DNA of 64,000 nucleotides from Nephromyces sp. MM_2019 (lineage: Eukaryota > Apicomplexa > Aconoidasida > Nephromycida). The notes below the pieces were generated by a model, which did no database searches, was not told the DNA's origin, and was given only the letters and a program-made list of their open reading frames with translations. Made by a program: the position numbers and the translations under genes. The stretch is from the NCBI GenBank assembly GCA_015657535.1, contig JADHZB010001758.1, positions 97,601-161,600 on the forward strand, in the 5' to 3' direction. Shown here in pieces: positions 36,001 through 48,500 of this stretch (position 1 is the first letter of the stretch; each line of letters starts with the position of its first letter).

Positions 36001-37744
36001 TATTTTGTTATTTTTACAGAAAGTTATTCACTTCAAAATCTTTTTTTTTGGAAATATTATCGAAAAAAAAAGCTATTTAAAATTTGCATGAAAAAAAATT
36101 TGCCACAAGAATTGGTTACCTTGTGAAGGTACTCTATGAAACCGTGATTTTCGATATCTTTTGCATTAATCAACCATTCAGGACTGTCTGGAATTTGTCC
36201 AGGTGATCTCAAGATAGATAAAATGTATGATACAAAAAATAGAGTTGCGAAAAAGAAGACGCTGAGCATTTCCAAAAGAGCTCTGAAAGAAATTTGTTAG
36301 CAATGAATAAAAAAAAGTTTTTTATTTCAAACTTGCAATCTTTTAAAATTTAATTATACTTAATCAGTACAATAGACTCAAATCTTACTCAAAAGCAACT
36401 TTTTTCGAATAATTTTAGCACATAAAACCAACAAAATTTGTAATATTTTTCTGGCAAGTTTTTGACTTTTTAGTGTACAGTTAATTAGATGCATAAGCAG
36501 AGTATTTCTTTAAGAGGTTTGACAGTTTTTTTCAAGTGCGTCTCTAAAAAATATATAATATAGCCAAAGTTTTTAAAATGCAGCTTAAAAAAAAATTTAA
36601 AACTAGTAGGTCATGCCGCCGTTTATAAATGCCGCACTTCCTGGTTAAAGTGCAGTAAATTCGTAAAACTTCTAATAATCTTGGGTTTTTTGAACTTACA
36701 AAGGCTCTTTCAAGCATTTTAAAACTTAAGCGCAGCTGTTAGTTTAATTGACTGCCACCTTATTTGCTTTAAAAAAGCCACACTTTAGTGAAAACCGCAA
36801 CCGCCAAATTCCTTAGTGGTGCTGCAGATTTGCCTGTTTTCTCAACAGGAATTATCTAAGTTTTCACTTTTTTTAATATATCTAGACAAATTGCTTTGCT
36901 TTTTACAGTCTTTCTAACATGTTTAGCCTGATTAAGTGCTATAAAATGCTTTTACCTTGTTTGGTTATAGGATGAAGTTTTGATTGAATCCAAATTAATA
37001 AGTGGAAGCGTATGATACTGCGAAAAGATAGAATTGATTTTTCTGTATAAAAGGATTTTAAAATGATAGAAAAGCTACTCGTTTTTGCAATGATGCAAAA
37101 TTCTTGTTTCAACCTGATTTTTAGCCATTTTTAAAAAATTTGCTTCTTAATAAATTTGGAATGCATTTTTTCAAATTTTAAAAAAGCTGCGATAAAGCAC
37201 TTTTGGGTTTATTTTAAGGGTCTTACATTGCTAATACCTGATTAACTAATATTAAAGCAATATTAAAAAAGTAGAACGGAGACTTAGAATGTATATATAC
37301 AAAAAAAAGTAAACCCGGAAGGTATGCGCGTTTTGAACGTACTATTAGAAATATTAAAAGGAGAAAAAAGAAGCAAAAGATCACAAAAGCCACAGGAAGC
37401 CATTTTCCAAAGATTACTAGCCCCGTTTCTGGAGTTTGAAATCGGTTTCCGCTTGGTGATTGTGCACTTATTTTTTTCCAATTGGCATTGCTGTGATTAT
37501 TAGCAGTTATTTCACTTGTTCTTAGATCTTGGAATATGTTAGAGCCATAATATAAGCTTTTTCCCACGGCTCGAAGTCGGCTGCTTGTATTCGTGCTGGT
37601 TGCAGAAACAGTTTCACCGACGTAATTAGCCAGAGGAGGGGTATCATTGCACGAATTTCCATCTGGTGGCTGGCGAGAATGGTTTACAAACTGTGTAATA
37701 ATAGGAGGCCCTTCCCTGGATGTAACTGCATTGCTTACATCCAT
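33067..37744 (-). CDS. DHHC-type palmitoyltransferase (protein S-acyltransferase)
   Basis: Attaches palmitate to cysteines of membrane-associated proteins. Exons (minus strand): 37744-37227, 36282-36120, 35636-35385, 34522-34428, 33919-33847, 33552-33474, 33167-33067 (TAA). Phases agree throughout: 1,281 bases, 426 residues. Order: a ~110-residue Ser/Thr/Asn-rich N-terminus; membrane segment ~115-136; second ~158-197; SPGQIPD (~199-205, the usual pre-domain DPG motif); zinc-binding domain with CKWC, HHC, CRRC; catalytic DHHC at ~263-266, then [15 protein letters not shown]; third membrane segment; fourth ending FLCFHLW; TTIE (~350-353), the conserved TTxE; and a short tail with [13 protein letters not shown]. 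All key residues are present. A strong acceptor lies just upstream of the chosen ATG (pyrimidine run then CGCCAG, 37762-37750), so an extra 5' exon is possible. The exact family member is not identifiable. Confidence 0.95.
33629..33728. repeat. Intronic foldback: 36-base arms, 28-base loop
   Basis: The left arm 33629-33664 and right arm 33693-33728 are reverse complements with three mismatches (shared core GATGAAGATGCCTTT). The 28-base loop is A-rich. The element sits inside intron 5 of the DHHC gene (33553-33846). A transcript of either strand could form a near-perfect hairpin of pre-miRNA-like size. Confidence 0.9.
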
Positions 37745-40700
37745 TGCTTCATCTGGCGAAAAAAAAGAGGTTGAGTGTTCTTTAATCAGCTATTTTAATA
37801 AGCTTAATTTCTTAGCCTTTTTGTGTGCTCAATGTTTTTTTCGGTAAAATCCTGTTTTTCCAGTTTCTAATCGAAAAGCGGCTTTGAGAGCGGCTAATGT
37901 CTTATTTGGCCTGATTTGTTATTTTGTTATTTCCGTAGATTTCATTTATTAGCTCATCATACTGCTTCGGTAACCTTTTATTCTAACCAATTCACGAATC
38001 ACTTCTCTTGGGGGTGAAAGAGAGCAGAACAAAGTTCATTCATATATAGGGACTAAGCATGCTAAACCTGAGCAAACCTACAGCCATGTCTGCCAGTCTC
38101 TTAAACCTAAGGCTTTGAATGCTGCTGATTCTCGTTTCTTTTATGCATGCCATACATTATCTTTCTGGCCTAAAGGGCGCAAAGACTAATTAAGAGTTTT
38201 TCAAATATGATGGAATTTCGTTAGCATTAAAATGGCTGAGAATTCTGCATAGCAATGCCTTACTGAGTAGTGGAACAAAATTTTGTTACTTCAAAGCTAA
38301 GGCCTTTTTCCTCCATTCGTTTCTTCAATCTCCCAATTAAAAAAACCTCGGCAGGATAAAATTTCATGGTGGATTCTTGCCTTAGAACTCCCAAAACCAA
38401 CTTGAGAAACAACATTGCGAGCGAACCGTAAAGCCATAAATATGAAAATGCTATGAAGATTTAGAGGCTAAATTTCGAACTACACTATCAACATCAATCA
38501 TTAAATCATCCTATACTACTAATTGTACGCAAATTATGCGCGGCTTTATTGCAATCGAGTGGCAAGTGGCCCGGTCGGACGCTACTAAATAGTGTTTTTT
38601 TCTTTTGCATTCAGCGCAGTTTTTCGGTGCAGCATCGATTTTACAAGGGCTAGCTTTATCCGATTTTGCGACTCATTTCTTATTATCCAAATACTTTTTT
38701 CTTGCAGGATGCTTTCAATGTTCTTATTTAAATAAAAAACTCTTTTAAGGCAATTCCTTTGAAAAAATTTCCGAATTTCAACCTTCAAAGAAGTATTTTT
38801 GCACCTACCCTAAATTTTGTAATTTTCGTTAAAACAACTAGGCTGCAGCGCAAATCTTTCATTTGGCATCATCCACAATCATTTCAGAATGTGCGCCCCA
38901 AGTAAAATATTCGTAAATACCACATGATAAATAAAACTCGTACCGTGCAAAACAAGCTAATTTCTTGTCCTATCTAGAATTACTACGCCATTGGGGCACC
39001 TTAGAGTGATCATGCTTTATTTATTTCCCATTACAGTAAGTGACAATCAAAAAGACTCTCTAACTTGTAAGCAATGAAAAATTGAGCTGAATAAGGAGCA
39101 AGCATAAATCAGCCACGTCATCTCTAGCAATAGTAAAACGACTAGGTCTAGGCACCCAATACAAATTGTTCAGGTTGCTGTAAAAAAGCATATAATAGAA
39201 CTGATGCGCTTTTATTGCAGGCCTGCTGGAGTATCAAAGCTTTAAAAATACCGCTAAAAAGCTATAAAAAGTGTCTATCTTCAGGATGCAATAGGCTTTA
39301 GCATAGGATGTATATTTTCAATAAAAATTGTTTCATTTGGATGCTCACTATCTTACTTTGCAATTCAGGCTAGTGGGATGAAGGGGAGGTAATGTGGAAC
39401 CTGCAAGAGTTTAGCGCACTTCTTCATGCCACGCGTATCATTTGTTTTACCAAATTTTTTTCTTTAAGATGTCCATAAATAGTTGGGTTAGTGCGATGCT
39501 GAAGTTCCGCGGACGTGATAAAAGCACATTTTAGACCTTTTGCATCCTTAGCTTGATTCTCTCATTTTAAAGAAGACGTGAAATAGCACAGGTACCATCT
39601 CACGCCGCAGCCCATAGTGTCGCAAAGTCGTTGCAAGTCCGCAGCAGACATACGTTGACTTGTTAAAACTCTAGCTTCTGTATTTATTTAAAAAATATCC
39701 AAAGTTATTAAGGCTTCTGCATCGAGAGCCATGCGAAGTATCTTTTAGCTATGCACATTTTTAAGAACGAAACACCTCACTTCTATTTACGGGATAGCCG
39801 CAGGAAATCTAGTGAGCTGCCCGTAGTTGAGTACTATACATTTTTGGCACATAAACTGTCCTGATTTAGATTAATGCATAATTCTCACTAATAAGTATCA
39901 TTAACAGAGAACAGCTCATATGGCTCTGTAATTATGACCTTGAACTGGTTCCAATTATGCAGCTTCCCGAAATTTTTTATCCTGGGTTGGCTGATGTTAC
40001 AGTACATCTATGTGGCATGGATGTAGTACATAATGCTTATCTTCCTTATACGAGGAAGCCTTTCTCGATATACGCGCCCCGCAAGGGCCCTCCCTGCCTA
40101 GTTTCCAGACTGCGAAGCGATTGCAACCACGTAAAGTACTGCTACGGCCCACTTGAGAAAAGGGGGGTTGCTCAGAAATTTCTCCAATGTCTAGGTGCGC
40201 CTATCCCACTCCGAAGGATACCGTTTAATGTTGCGGGCGGCTAGCGTTACCAGCGGTGGCACGCTAGGAAGTGATAATAAGAGATGGTATAAGCTATGAA
40301 TAAGAGAATACTCGAGGTTATCTATATTGATCTGCATATCGCGTATCAAAAACTAGCGGATAGCAGCGGGATAAATTTATGGTGATCCCCTTTACGTACG
40401 CGAAGCAAGAGAGGAATAGTGGCTATATTGTGTGAAAACTAGTAGCATCGCACACCACATTATGCTTAGTATAGAGGTGTTCCTTCTAGAATACGAGCTG
40501 CATAGTTTAAGGCAAACAAGCATATACCATTAGACACGCAGTACTTAGTGCAAAACATAAAGAGCGAAAAAACGAAGGGCGGGAAAAATTGATCTCTTCC
40601 AGCTGCACTATAAATTATATCCCTTTGTAGAGACGGAGTACTGCAAAGCTGGCTACGAAGTTAGTAACCTCTTCATTTTAAAACAATGGCGAATATTTTT

Positions 40701-41384
40701 CTTTCTATTAGCCAATAAGCGGCAAATCATTTATGCTAAGAAACCTTCTTGAGAGCTGGTAGATATGAAAAAAGTTATACACATACAATGAATTGCACTT
40801 CTTTGACAAGCTGCAAAATTTTATAGAAAAAGATACCATGGCATAAAAAAAGTACATGTGCGAGTTTGTCTTCACAATTAGAAAGCGCTGCGCTATCACA
40901 ACCCCGCGAAGTAGGGCCATTTTAGAATCATATATTGTGAGACAAATTTGTTTTTTGTGACTTTGATAGAAAAAGTGTTACGCATACTTCCGTTGGAGTA
41001 CGCTCGTATGCTCCCCCAAATGGAAGCATGCGATTATCATTCACAATAGTAATCGCGTACACAAAAACAGTAGTTTTCATGAATCATCCGTGTAGGTCAC
41101 AAGAAAATTATCAAAGCAAGTTAAGATTATTCCTGGTAACAACAGCGAACAGCCACTCTATTATTTTTTTAAGAGTATTTAGAAGTAAATATTATTTGGC
41201 AATGCCACTACTATGGACGCCGTAATTGGACAAAATTTCGGTATTAAAAAACTAAGTTTGATATGATACCTATATAAATTTGGATTTTTTATAATTAAAA
41301 TAAAATCATGATGCAGACTTTTTTTTTGTTCACACGTTTTAAGTTGCCTTGAGGCTTTTTAAGGAGCTGGAAAATAATTTTTTT
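37745..41384. other. Intergenic region upstream of the DHHC gene
   Basis: This stretch holds the presumed promoter of the minus-strand DHHC gene. A 67-codon minus-strand frame at 38788-38585 and a 95-codon plus-strand frame at 39957-40244 have no recognisable similarity or splice context. The area around 39.95-40.25 kb has more G+C than its surroundings but reads as no known protein. I see nothing else that can be supported. Confidence 0.5.
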
Positions 41385-41753
41385 TTAAATTTCCATAAAG
41401 ACATCATAGGATGCTAAGGCATCTAATTGTTTCGAATTTTCCTCCTTTTTCAGGGTCATATCTATATAAACATATTGAAGGCAGAAACATAAGCGAGCAA
41501 AATTCTTCAAAAGTGTCTCTGGCAAGTTGAAGGAACTAGAGATGCTTTCTTTCCAGTGTGCTTTTCTTGAATTCATAATTGATTCCAAAATGGGATAGAA
41601 ATATTGACTGTTTATACAGTTGTAGCGTAGGAGTAAGCGCGTAACTTTTTCAGCAGTGCAGTTACTATAATTTATCAATAGATGTAAAATTCGTACTCTC
41701 TTCTCGATATATGTGTACCTAAGACTTTGAAATTGGCAGTAAACTGGCGTCAT
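41385..41753 (-). CDS. Unidentified 122-residue reading frame
   Basis: A minus-strand frame from ATG at 41753 to a stop at 41385. The composition is protein-like: amphipathic helices (RVRILHLLINYSNC, EKVTRLLLRYNC, LLKNFARLCFCLQYVYIDM) rich in Leu and Cys, with a charged end. It lies 0.8 kb downstream of the stop of the prolyl hydroxylase on the same strand. It could be a small gene, the last exon of another gene, or an alternative 3' exon. An AG near 41740 could serve as an acceptor instead of the ATG. I do not recognise the family. Confidence 0.33.
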   Translation of the reverse strand: MTPVYCQFQSLRYTYIEKRVRILHLLINYSNCTAEKVTRLLLRYNCINSQYFYPILESIMNSRKAHWKESISSSFNLPETLLKNFARLCFCLQYVYIDMTLKKEENSKQLDALASYDVFMEI

Positions 41754-42532
41754 ACCAGGAGGTAGTGGTTTTCTACCAATAATTTAATTTTGTACAAAAT
41801 GCTGGAAAACAAAACTCTTGAATCTTTGGACTCTTCAATCATGCGAACTCGCATATTTCCAACCTTTGTAAATAATTTTGAGATATCAATAGCTCCAACT
41901 TTTGAAAAAGTGGGGAAAATCTTTGAAATTGACTTTTAAGACGAACTTTAGTTCAAATAAAAACCAAAAATCATGGGTTCCGGAGGTTTCAATTAAGCAA
42001 GATGACACGTATTTAAATTACTTTAACCTTGCTAAAAAAGCCTCAGTTCTATAGTAAGCGAATCGATGCTGCAACTAGTAGATTAGATCTTTTATCTACC
42101 GGTTGTTTGAATACCATAAATTGCATAATTTGTTTTTCTAGAAGCGTTTCTGCTCAGGCAATAAAAATTTCATAGATCTAGGTATTTTCCAAACTTTCTA
42201 GCAATAAATATCATACAACTTTAAATATGAATCTCTAAAGCATCACAAAATATTCTCCAGTCAAAGATTAACTCAATTTTAAGGAGTTTTTTAGGTCACC
42301 TAGGTGTTTATCAATGAGTTTCATCGTTCAATAGATGCAAGAAAAAAAACGCAATTAAAAAAATGTAAAAATAAATAGCTAGAAAATGCATTAGCTGGCG
42401 CTTATACGGAGTATCTACCGAGCAGGGTTTTTTTTTCTCTTTTCCAGAAAATTCTGCCAGTAAAAACCTAAAAGGATTCGGCTATTTGAAGAAAACAATG
42501 TAGCCTGCTCTGAGCTATATTTCTGGATTGTG

Positions 42533-45500
42533 CTAGTTATCGCTAGATAATATAGGCCCGCTTATCCAAAAGGTTATATCAAATATTTCTCTCAGACTTT
42601 CACAAATTTCATGAGGCATGTCGCGACTCCTGCAGTGTTTGGATATTTAAATAAAACATAAAAAATTAAAAGCGTCTTGATGGATGAAATCTTCAAGTAG
42701 TTTCAGACTACACGATTTCATAGCAACAACTGCTTCTTCTTGAAGCACTATTAATTCTATTTCATAATATCAGACTTGATATTTCGGCGAAAAAACATAT
42801 TTTTCGTGTAAGCAATAAAAAAAAAAGAAGCCAAGAATAAAAGCCTGGATAAGACAAAAAAATTAACATTCAAAATCTTTGATCAAGATAAGATGGTAAG
42901 CTTTTACCAATAAAATCAAAGACCCAAGCCCCAAAAGATATTAGGATCGTCGCTCTCGTTACTATATTTACACTGAGAGAATTGTCATATTTGAACCCGT
43001 AAAACATATTTATAGGTAGCTAGGCCTTGCTTCCATAATTTAATTCGAGGCTAGAGAAAGAAGCATATATAAAAATAACTAGGCATCAACCAAAGAAGAT
43101 AGCAATCGATTCATAAAAAGCTAATTAAAATACCTAAAAATTAATAGGGAATCTCCAACTGGTAATATGTCAGTGAAGCATTTAGAAACTAAGTCTTTCG
43201 AATCGAGATGAAGCTCTTGCTCCTGCTGTTTTCTATTTATTCTCTGATACATACGAAGGTAGCCACCATCGCTGGACTAAAAGTATTAAGAAAATGGAGC
43301 ATTCCATGAATAAAATGAAATTTGCAGTAAAAAATTTCAAGTGCAAAAACTGTGGATCAAAATAAAAAGGCATAAGTTGTCGTAGAGCTATTACACATAA
43401 AATTCAAACAAGCAAAGCGTAATAAAATGCAAGCAATCAAACAAAAAATGCTTTTCTAATCCATACTCATTGAATAAACTGAATAAAAAAAGCAAAAAAG
43501 TCAAAGATATGCCTTTATATTTAAACGCTCTGTTTGAAGCATATGAAATATTTTTTTAAGCCCTGGTTTAACTAATTTTGTTATTGCTCGTCATGCTTTG
43601 GCTTTGAGTTTCCGCTTGCATAAAACAGCAAACTCAAAGCCAAAGCCCCAAATATTATTAATTAGCACTGTTGCAAAAATTAAATTCTATATTTCAAATT
43701 GCTGCAACTATACAAATATTTTATGGCAAGTTATTTCAACTTATATACTCTCTTTTTGTAAAAGGTTTCCTCAATAAAGAGCAAAATATCCAGGTGTATA
43801 TACACCCTCTTTTACACAATTTTTGAATTTAAACTTATTATCGCGTAATAAAAAAAAGACGAGTATATACTTGAGCTATAAAATTTTGTATTACGACATT
43901 AAAAAAAGCATTATAATGCAATTTACCTTCCAATCTTTTTGATTGGGGTAGTATGTGCAGGTGATACTTCTCCCATTATCTAGATTTCTAGCGTACCTAA
44001 AAAAAATTGCATTACGCAATTTAAATCAAAATTTTACCCTTTTAGAAGGCTCGTGTCTCAGCCAAAAAGTGGAGCGCCTTCTTAAGCAAGGCTAATTCTT
44101 CAGATTTAAAAAAAAAATTATTTTTACAATAAAAGGATTGAGATAGTTCAATGCTTAAAACTTGGGCACAAACTTTGTAAAAATTAATGTGTCTAAGCAC
44201 AGAATTAGTAGTCAAAATCGCGTTACCCATTATCCAAATGCGGAGCTAGAGAACAGCTGTTTTTGCTGTAAAGACTAAGCAGCATAGTGGATTCCACCTA
44301 CACAATAAAAAATAAGAAAATTAATTGTTTTTGGGAAAAAATGGTTCCAAAAATTAATATAAAAACATCTTTAAAAAGTGGAAACAAATTTTTTTGTCAA
44401 GTTCAGTCTAGCACTCAAATAAGCAAAGAAGATGAAGAATTAAAAAAATTCCAAAGAACTTTAAAAAAAAAAACCGTGTTTTCATAATTTGGGCGCTTTT
44501 TATCCTGCCTGTAGCCTGAGATTAGCTTTTTTATTTAGCTCATACGGTAAGGCTTGAAAGCATTTTGCTAATTTTAAAAGACCCTAAAAAAATCGTAAAA
44601 TAGAGTAAGTTATCGGAAAAAAATAAAGCTTAAAAAAAGATAGTGGCTTAATAAAAAAAAACTATTACACAGAAGGATTTTTACCAATTTTTTTGAAGTT
44701 AATGTTAAATCATGCCAAAAAGCCTAACCAAAAGTCATTAATTTAGGCTAGCATTGCTCCAAGTATTTCACGCTCAAAACCCACTTTCTAACTCAAACTT
44801 CTTTAATACAAATTTCGGTTGAAAAGCTTATTTTATGCGCAAAATTTTTTCGAGTAAAAAATCTTTGAAAGTCAAAAATTAAGTGCTGCACTCACTGTGC
44901 ATCTTTGTCTGTCTATATCGTCCAAGGTAAGCCACATGGTTTTATGGCTACTATTGTATCCCTGTATTTGCAAAAAAAATTGCGTAAAATTGAATTAAAA
45001 GGGATTATATTCGCAAAATACCGTCTTTAAAAGCTTTAATTTTTCCACATACAGGCATATAGAAACAGAGAGCATGGGAGAGAGGTACAAAAGCACCCCA
45101 CAGGAAAAGAGAGAGAGAAAAACGGAGACACACAGGTACACATATTTCGCAAAAAAATGTTTTACTTACGGTGGAATTAAATGCTCCGTCTGCTTCATAA
45201 AACTTTAGTTCTTCCAGAATTTTTTGCTTTACCTAAAAAATATTTTGTTTCGTTGCTAGCCCAATGCTAATCTTCAATTAGAATTAATAATATTCTCTAA
45301 GATAGCAAGCTCGCAAACCTCAATTAAAAATCGCAAATTTTAAACTTTAAACGTACAAAATAAGCAGAATAAAGGCAGTTCACACACACTAGACCTTATT
45401 TTACTTTAAAAGCTCAGCAATTGACAAGAGCATTTACTTTTCATCAAAAACAAAAAATTTCTTTATTACCTTAAAAAAATTTTGACCCAACGCCTCATAC

Positions 45501-48500
45501 TAATTTCAGTATAAAATTCATAATGCAAGTTGAAATTGAAATGCCATTAAATCCTAATGATCCAGCAAAAATATATTTTTTCAACTCGAAAGAGTAAGAT
45601 TGACATTAAACTAATAGCTGCCAGTGTAAAATTCAAGTAATTACGCAATTTATTATTAATTTTTTTACATGTAACTCCCCCTATGGGGGTGTATGTACAC
45701 CCCCTATCTTGAAACACCTAAATCTTCACTGTACGGCAGGCTTTACGTTTTTATTTTTTTTAAAACTTATTAAATGCGAATTCGGCAGCATATTACCTCA
45801 TTTCTCATTTGAAAGTAGCATTGAATTATTTCAAGATTTTGAAGCTTCTAAAGACGGCTTTCATTAGAGGATTTTAACGCAATGAAAAATCATCTTTTAA
45901 TCCCATTGTCAAAATAGCAAATGATGATAGCAAAATAATTTGCAGTAATCAAAAAGAGCTGATAAAAAAAATCAATAAACTCTATTTTCCAAAAATAATT
46001 ACTGCTTCTCCAAGAAAGTCCTTTTGTGTGGCAAATCCAGTTTTCATTAATTTTTCCAACACTTCTGGTTTTAACGCATCCAAATTTCCATCCTCGTAAC
46101 TGCCTGTAAGCACATAATCAGATATTATTCAAATGAAAGCGGGAGAAACTTTGCGTCACTATTTCTAAAAAAATTTTTTTGAAATACTTGGATGTGCGTA
46201 AAATCCAGCGTCATACGATTCCCTTAGCTGAGCTTCCCTACGCTGAAAAAAAAGTTTGATGCTTTTTAAAAGTTAATAATGAAATTTTTAAGCAAATATG
46301 CCTCTTTTCAAAATTTTGCTTTTAATCGAAAAAACAATTTTGCAGAATTGATGAAAGAATGTAAAAGAAAAAGTTAAGTTCATCTTTTTTGACAAAAAAC
46401 AGAAGCAGAACAGGAATATTTTCAGGAGAAATAAAACACATGCTTTAGAAAAAACAAAGTTAAATTTATCTTTTTGGAGCAAAAAAAAGGGATAATTTTA
46501 TAAAATAAGCTCATCTTTATTGGTATTAGGGGTCTTTTTAAGGCAGTTTATTACCTGGTCTAGAGCCTCAGCTAAAACTATAGAAATGAGACTTTCTTTC
46601 AGCACTTCTTTACGAATAGTCATTTCCTCTTTAATGCTCAAGATACTCAGTCCATCTAATGCAAAAAATAATAAATTCATTTCCTTTGGGTGTGTGTGTA
46701 TTGGTGTGTGTGCGTATGTGTGTGGGTTGTTTCAAGTTATTGTATGTCAATGTGTGTTGACACGTGCTACTGCATGTTGATGTGCGCTAGTGCTTCTGTG
46801 TGCCAAGTCATGTTTTTCACCTTTTGGTAACTTCAGCGCCAAAATTATCTTGAATATGTTTTCATAGCACAGCATAAAAAATTTTTAAAACCGAACCAGC
46901 GCATTTTCTTAAAACACTTTCCCTATTTAAAATTTGTAAGCATAAAGAAAAATACTCACCTAATTCCTCCCTAAGGCCTACAACAACAAGCGAGAATATT
47001 TTGTGTACTTTTTTTTGCAATCATCCCTAAAATATCTATTCAGCACATAGCATGTGCTGTAATACTCTCGTTTGCCTTATTTATCTATTCACAATATCTC
47101 GCTAAAAGAAATTTTGTACGTTGCAACTTCTTCCAAAAATAACTTAAAATTGAAAATTGAATTTTAAAATATTTCAAAATTAAGCACTTTCAAAAATTAA
47201 CTTTAAATATACAAAAAAAATATAAGTACGGTTGCTTAAGTATTAAAAAGCTTATACTCTAGAATCTTGAATTTATGCATCAGTATATTATCGATTGGTT
47301 AGCGCTTATATTAGACAAATTTATTCTTAAAAAGTATATTTTATATATGTAATTTCAAAAAAAATAAAGTTTTTAAAAAGTATCAAAATAGCCTGCTTTA
47401 TAGGAAAAAATGGTATCTATAAGGAAATTGAAAAATTTTCCAGTTCGTCCAGGTTATTGCAAGGCTACGCTTTAAGCAAAATTTTAGTTAAAATTTTGAG
47501 TTTGAGTATTAAAAACTTCAAAAAGGCAATAGAGTTTGCTTGGTTGAAGTCTTGAATGAGGAAATTCTTAGCCGCTGGAGAGCGAAAAAGCAGCAAACAA
47601 CTTCTCCGTGAGGCTGCATTAGTATAGTTTTCAAAGTCTCATCAGTGTAAAACGCATTATAATCTGGAATTAAACAATTCTTATTTTGAAGTCACATATT
47701 TTTTCATATACAGATATATAAAACTAAAAATATCATAGCAAGCTATTATTTTGAAAGCAGTATGAATTCAAAAAAAATTGTTTTGGCAATTTTAAAAGGG
47801 TTCTCCATCTTCAGTGGCTCATCTATGATTAATAAAGGCAGTTTAAGCTCTAGATTTTAGAACTCATACTACGAAAAAAGCAGCCGTGATCTTCAGTATT
47901 TTGCTTGAAAATGCACTTTTTGCTTTAAAAGTAAATTGCAGTTTTTCCTACCTGCCTTCCCCTTCCTGATAATATTTTCATAGATATTGCTAGCCTTTTC
48001 AGCTATTCTTCCAAGCAGAGTCTCTAAATGACATTCCTGAGTATACTGCTGCAGAATTTTCCCATAATAATCATCTTGATAATAAACACATGTAGGAAAT
48101 GCTTATACGTTAAAGAAGGTATTTCATATCAATGCAGCATAAAATAAAAGCAGGATAAAAGCTGCTGTCTAATTAGCAAAAAAATTAAGAAGAATCTAGT
48201 TGTGAGCAACAGAGATAAAAAAAAGCCACATCAAGGAAAATATTTGTGCAGGCAATTTGGGGTAAATAATGCGTAAATTCATAAACTGCGCCTATAGAAA
48301 GTAATCGGTATCACTTTCCCTTCAGTTAAATCTCTCGCGACTCAGAAACCAACTTTTTCCAAGTTAATTACATCGAGCCGTTAAGAACAACATAATTCTT
48401 GTATTTTTATTTCGCACTATGCGTAAAAAGGCCCCCAAGCTACAAGTAGCCAGATTATTACTACAAAATTCACTATTAAAATTGATCCTACCTTTTTTTT

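Noticed and set aside
39957..40244. 95-codon plus-strand ORF of higher G+C
   Set aside because: No recognisable motif, no clear splice signals, and other frames are equally uninformative; kept only as part of the intergenic description.
43927..43996. Apparent loss of the first iron-binding His of the P4H (NLD instead of HLD)
   Set aside because: The true HLD lies in the preceding exon (44297-44227), joined in phase. NLDN belongs to a short insertion after it, so the enzyme is not a dead copy.
44227..44245. A 19-base microexon carrying HLDN
   Set aside because: The frame extends upstream without a stop to a better acceptor at 44297 and adds the expected family residues STMLLSLYS, so a 71-base exon is more likely.
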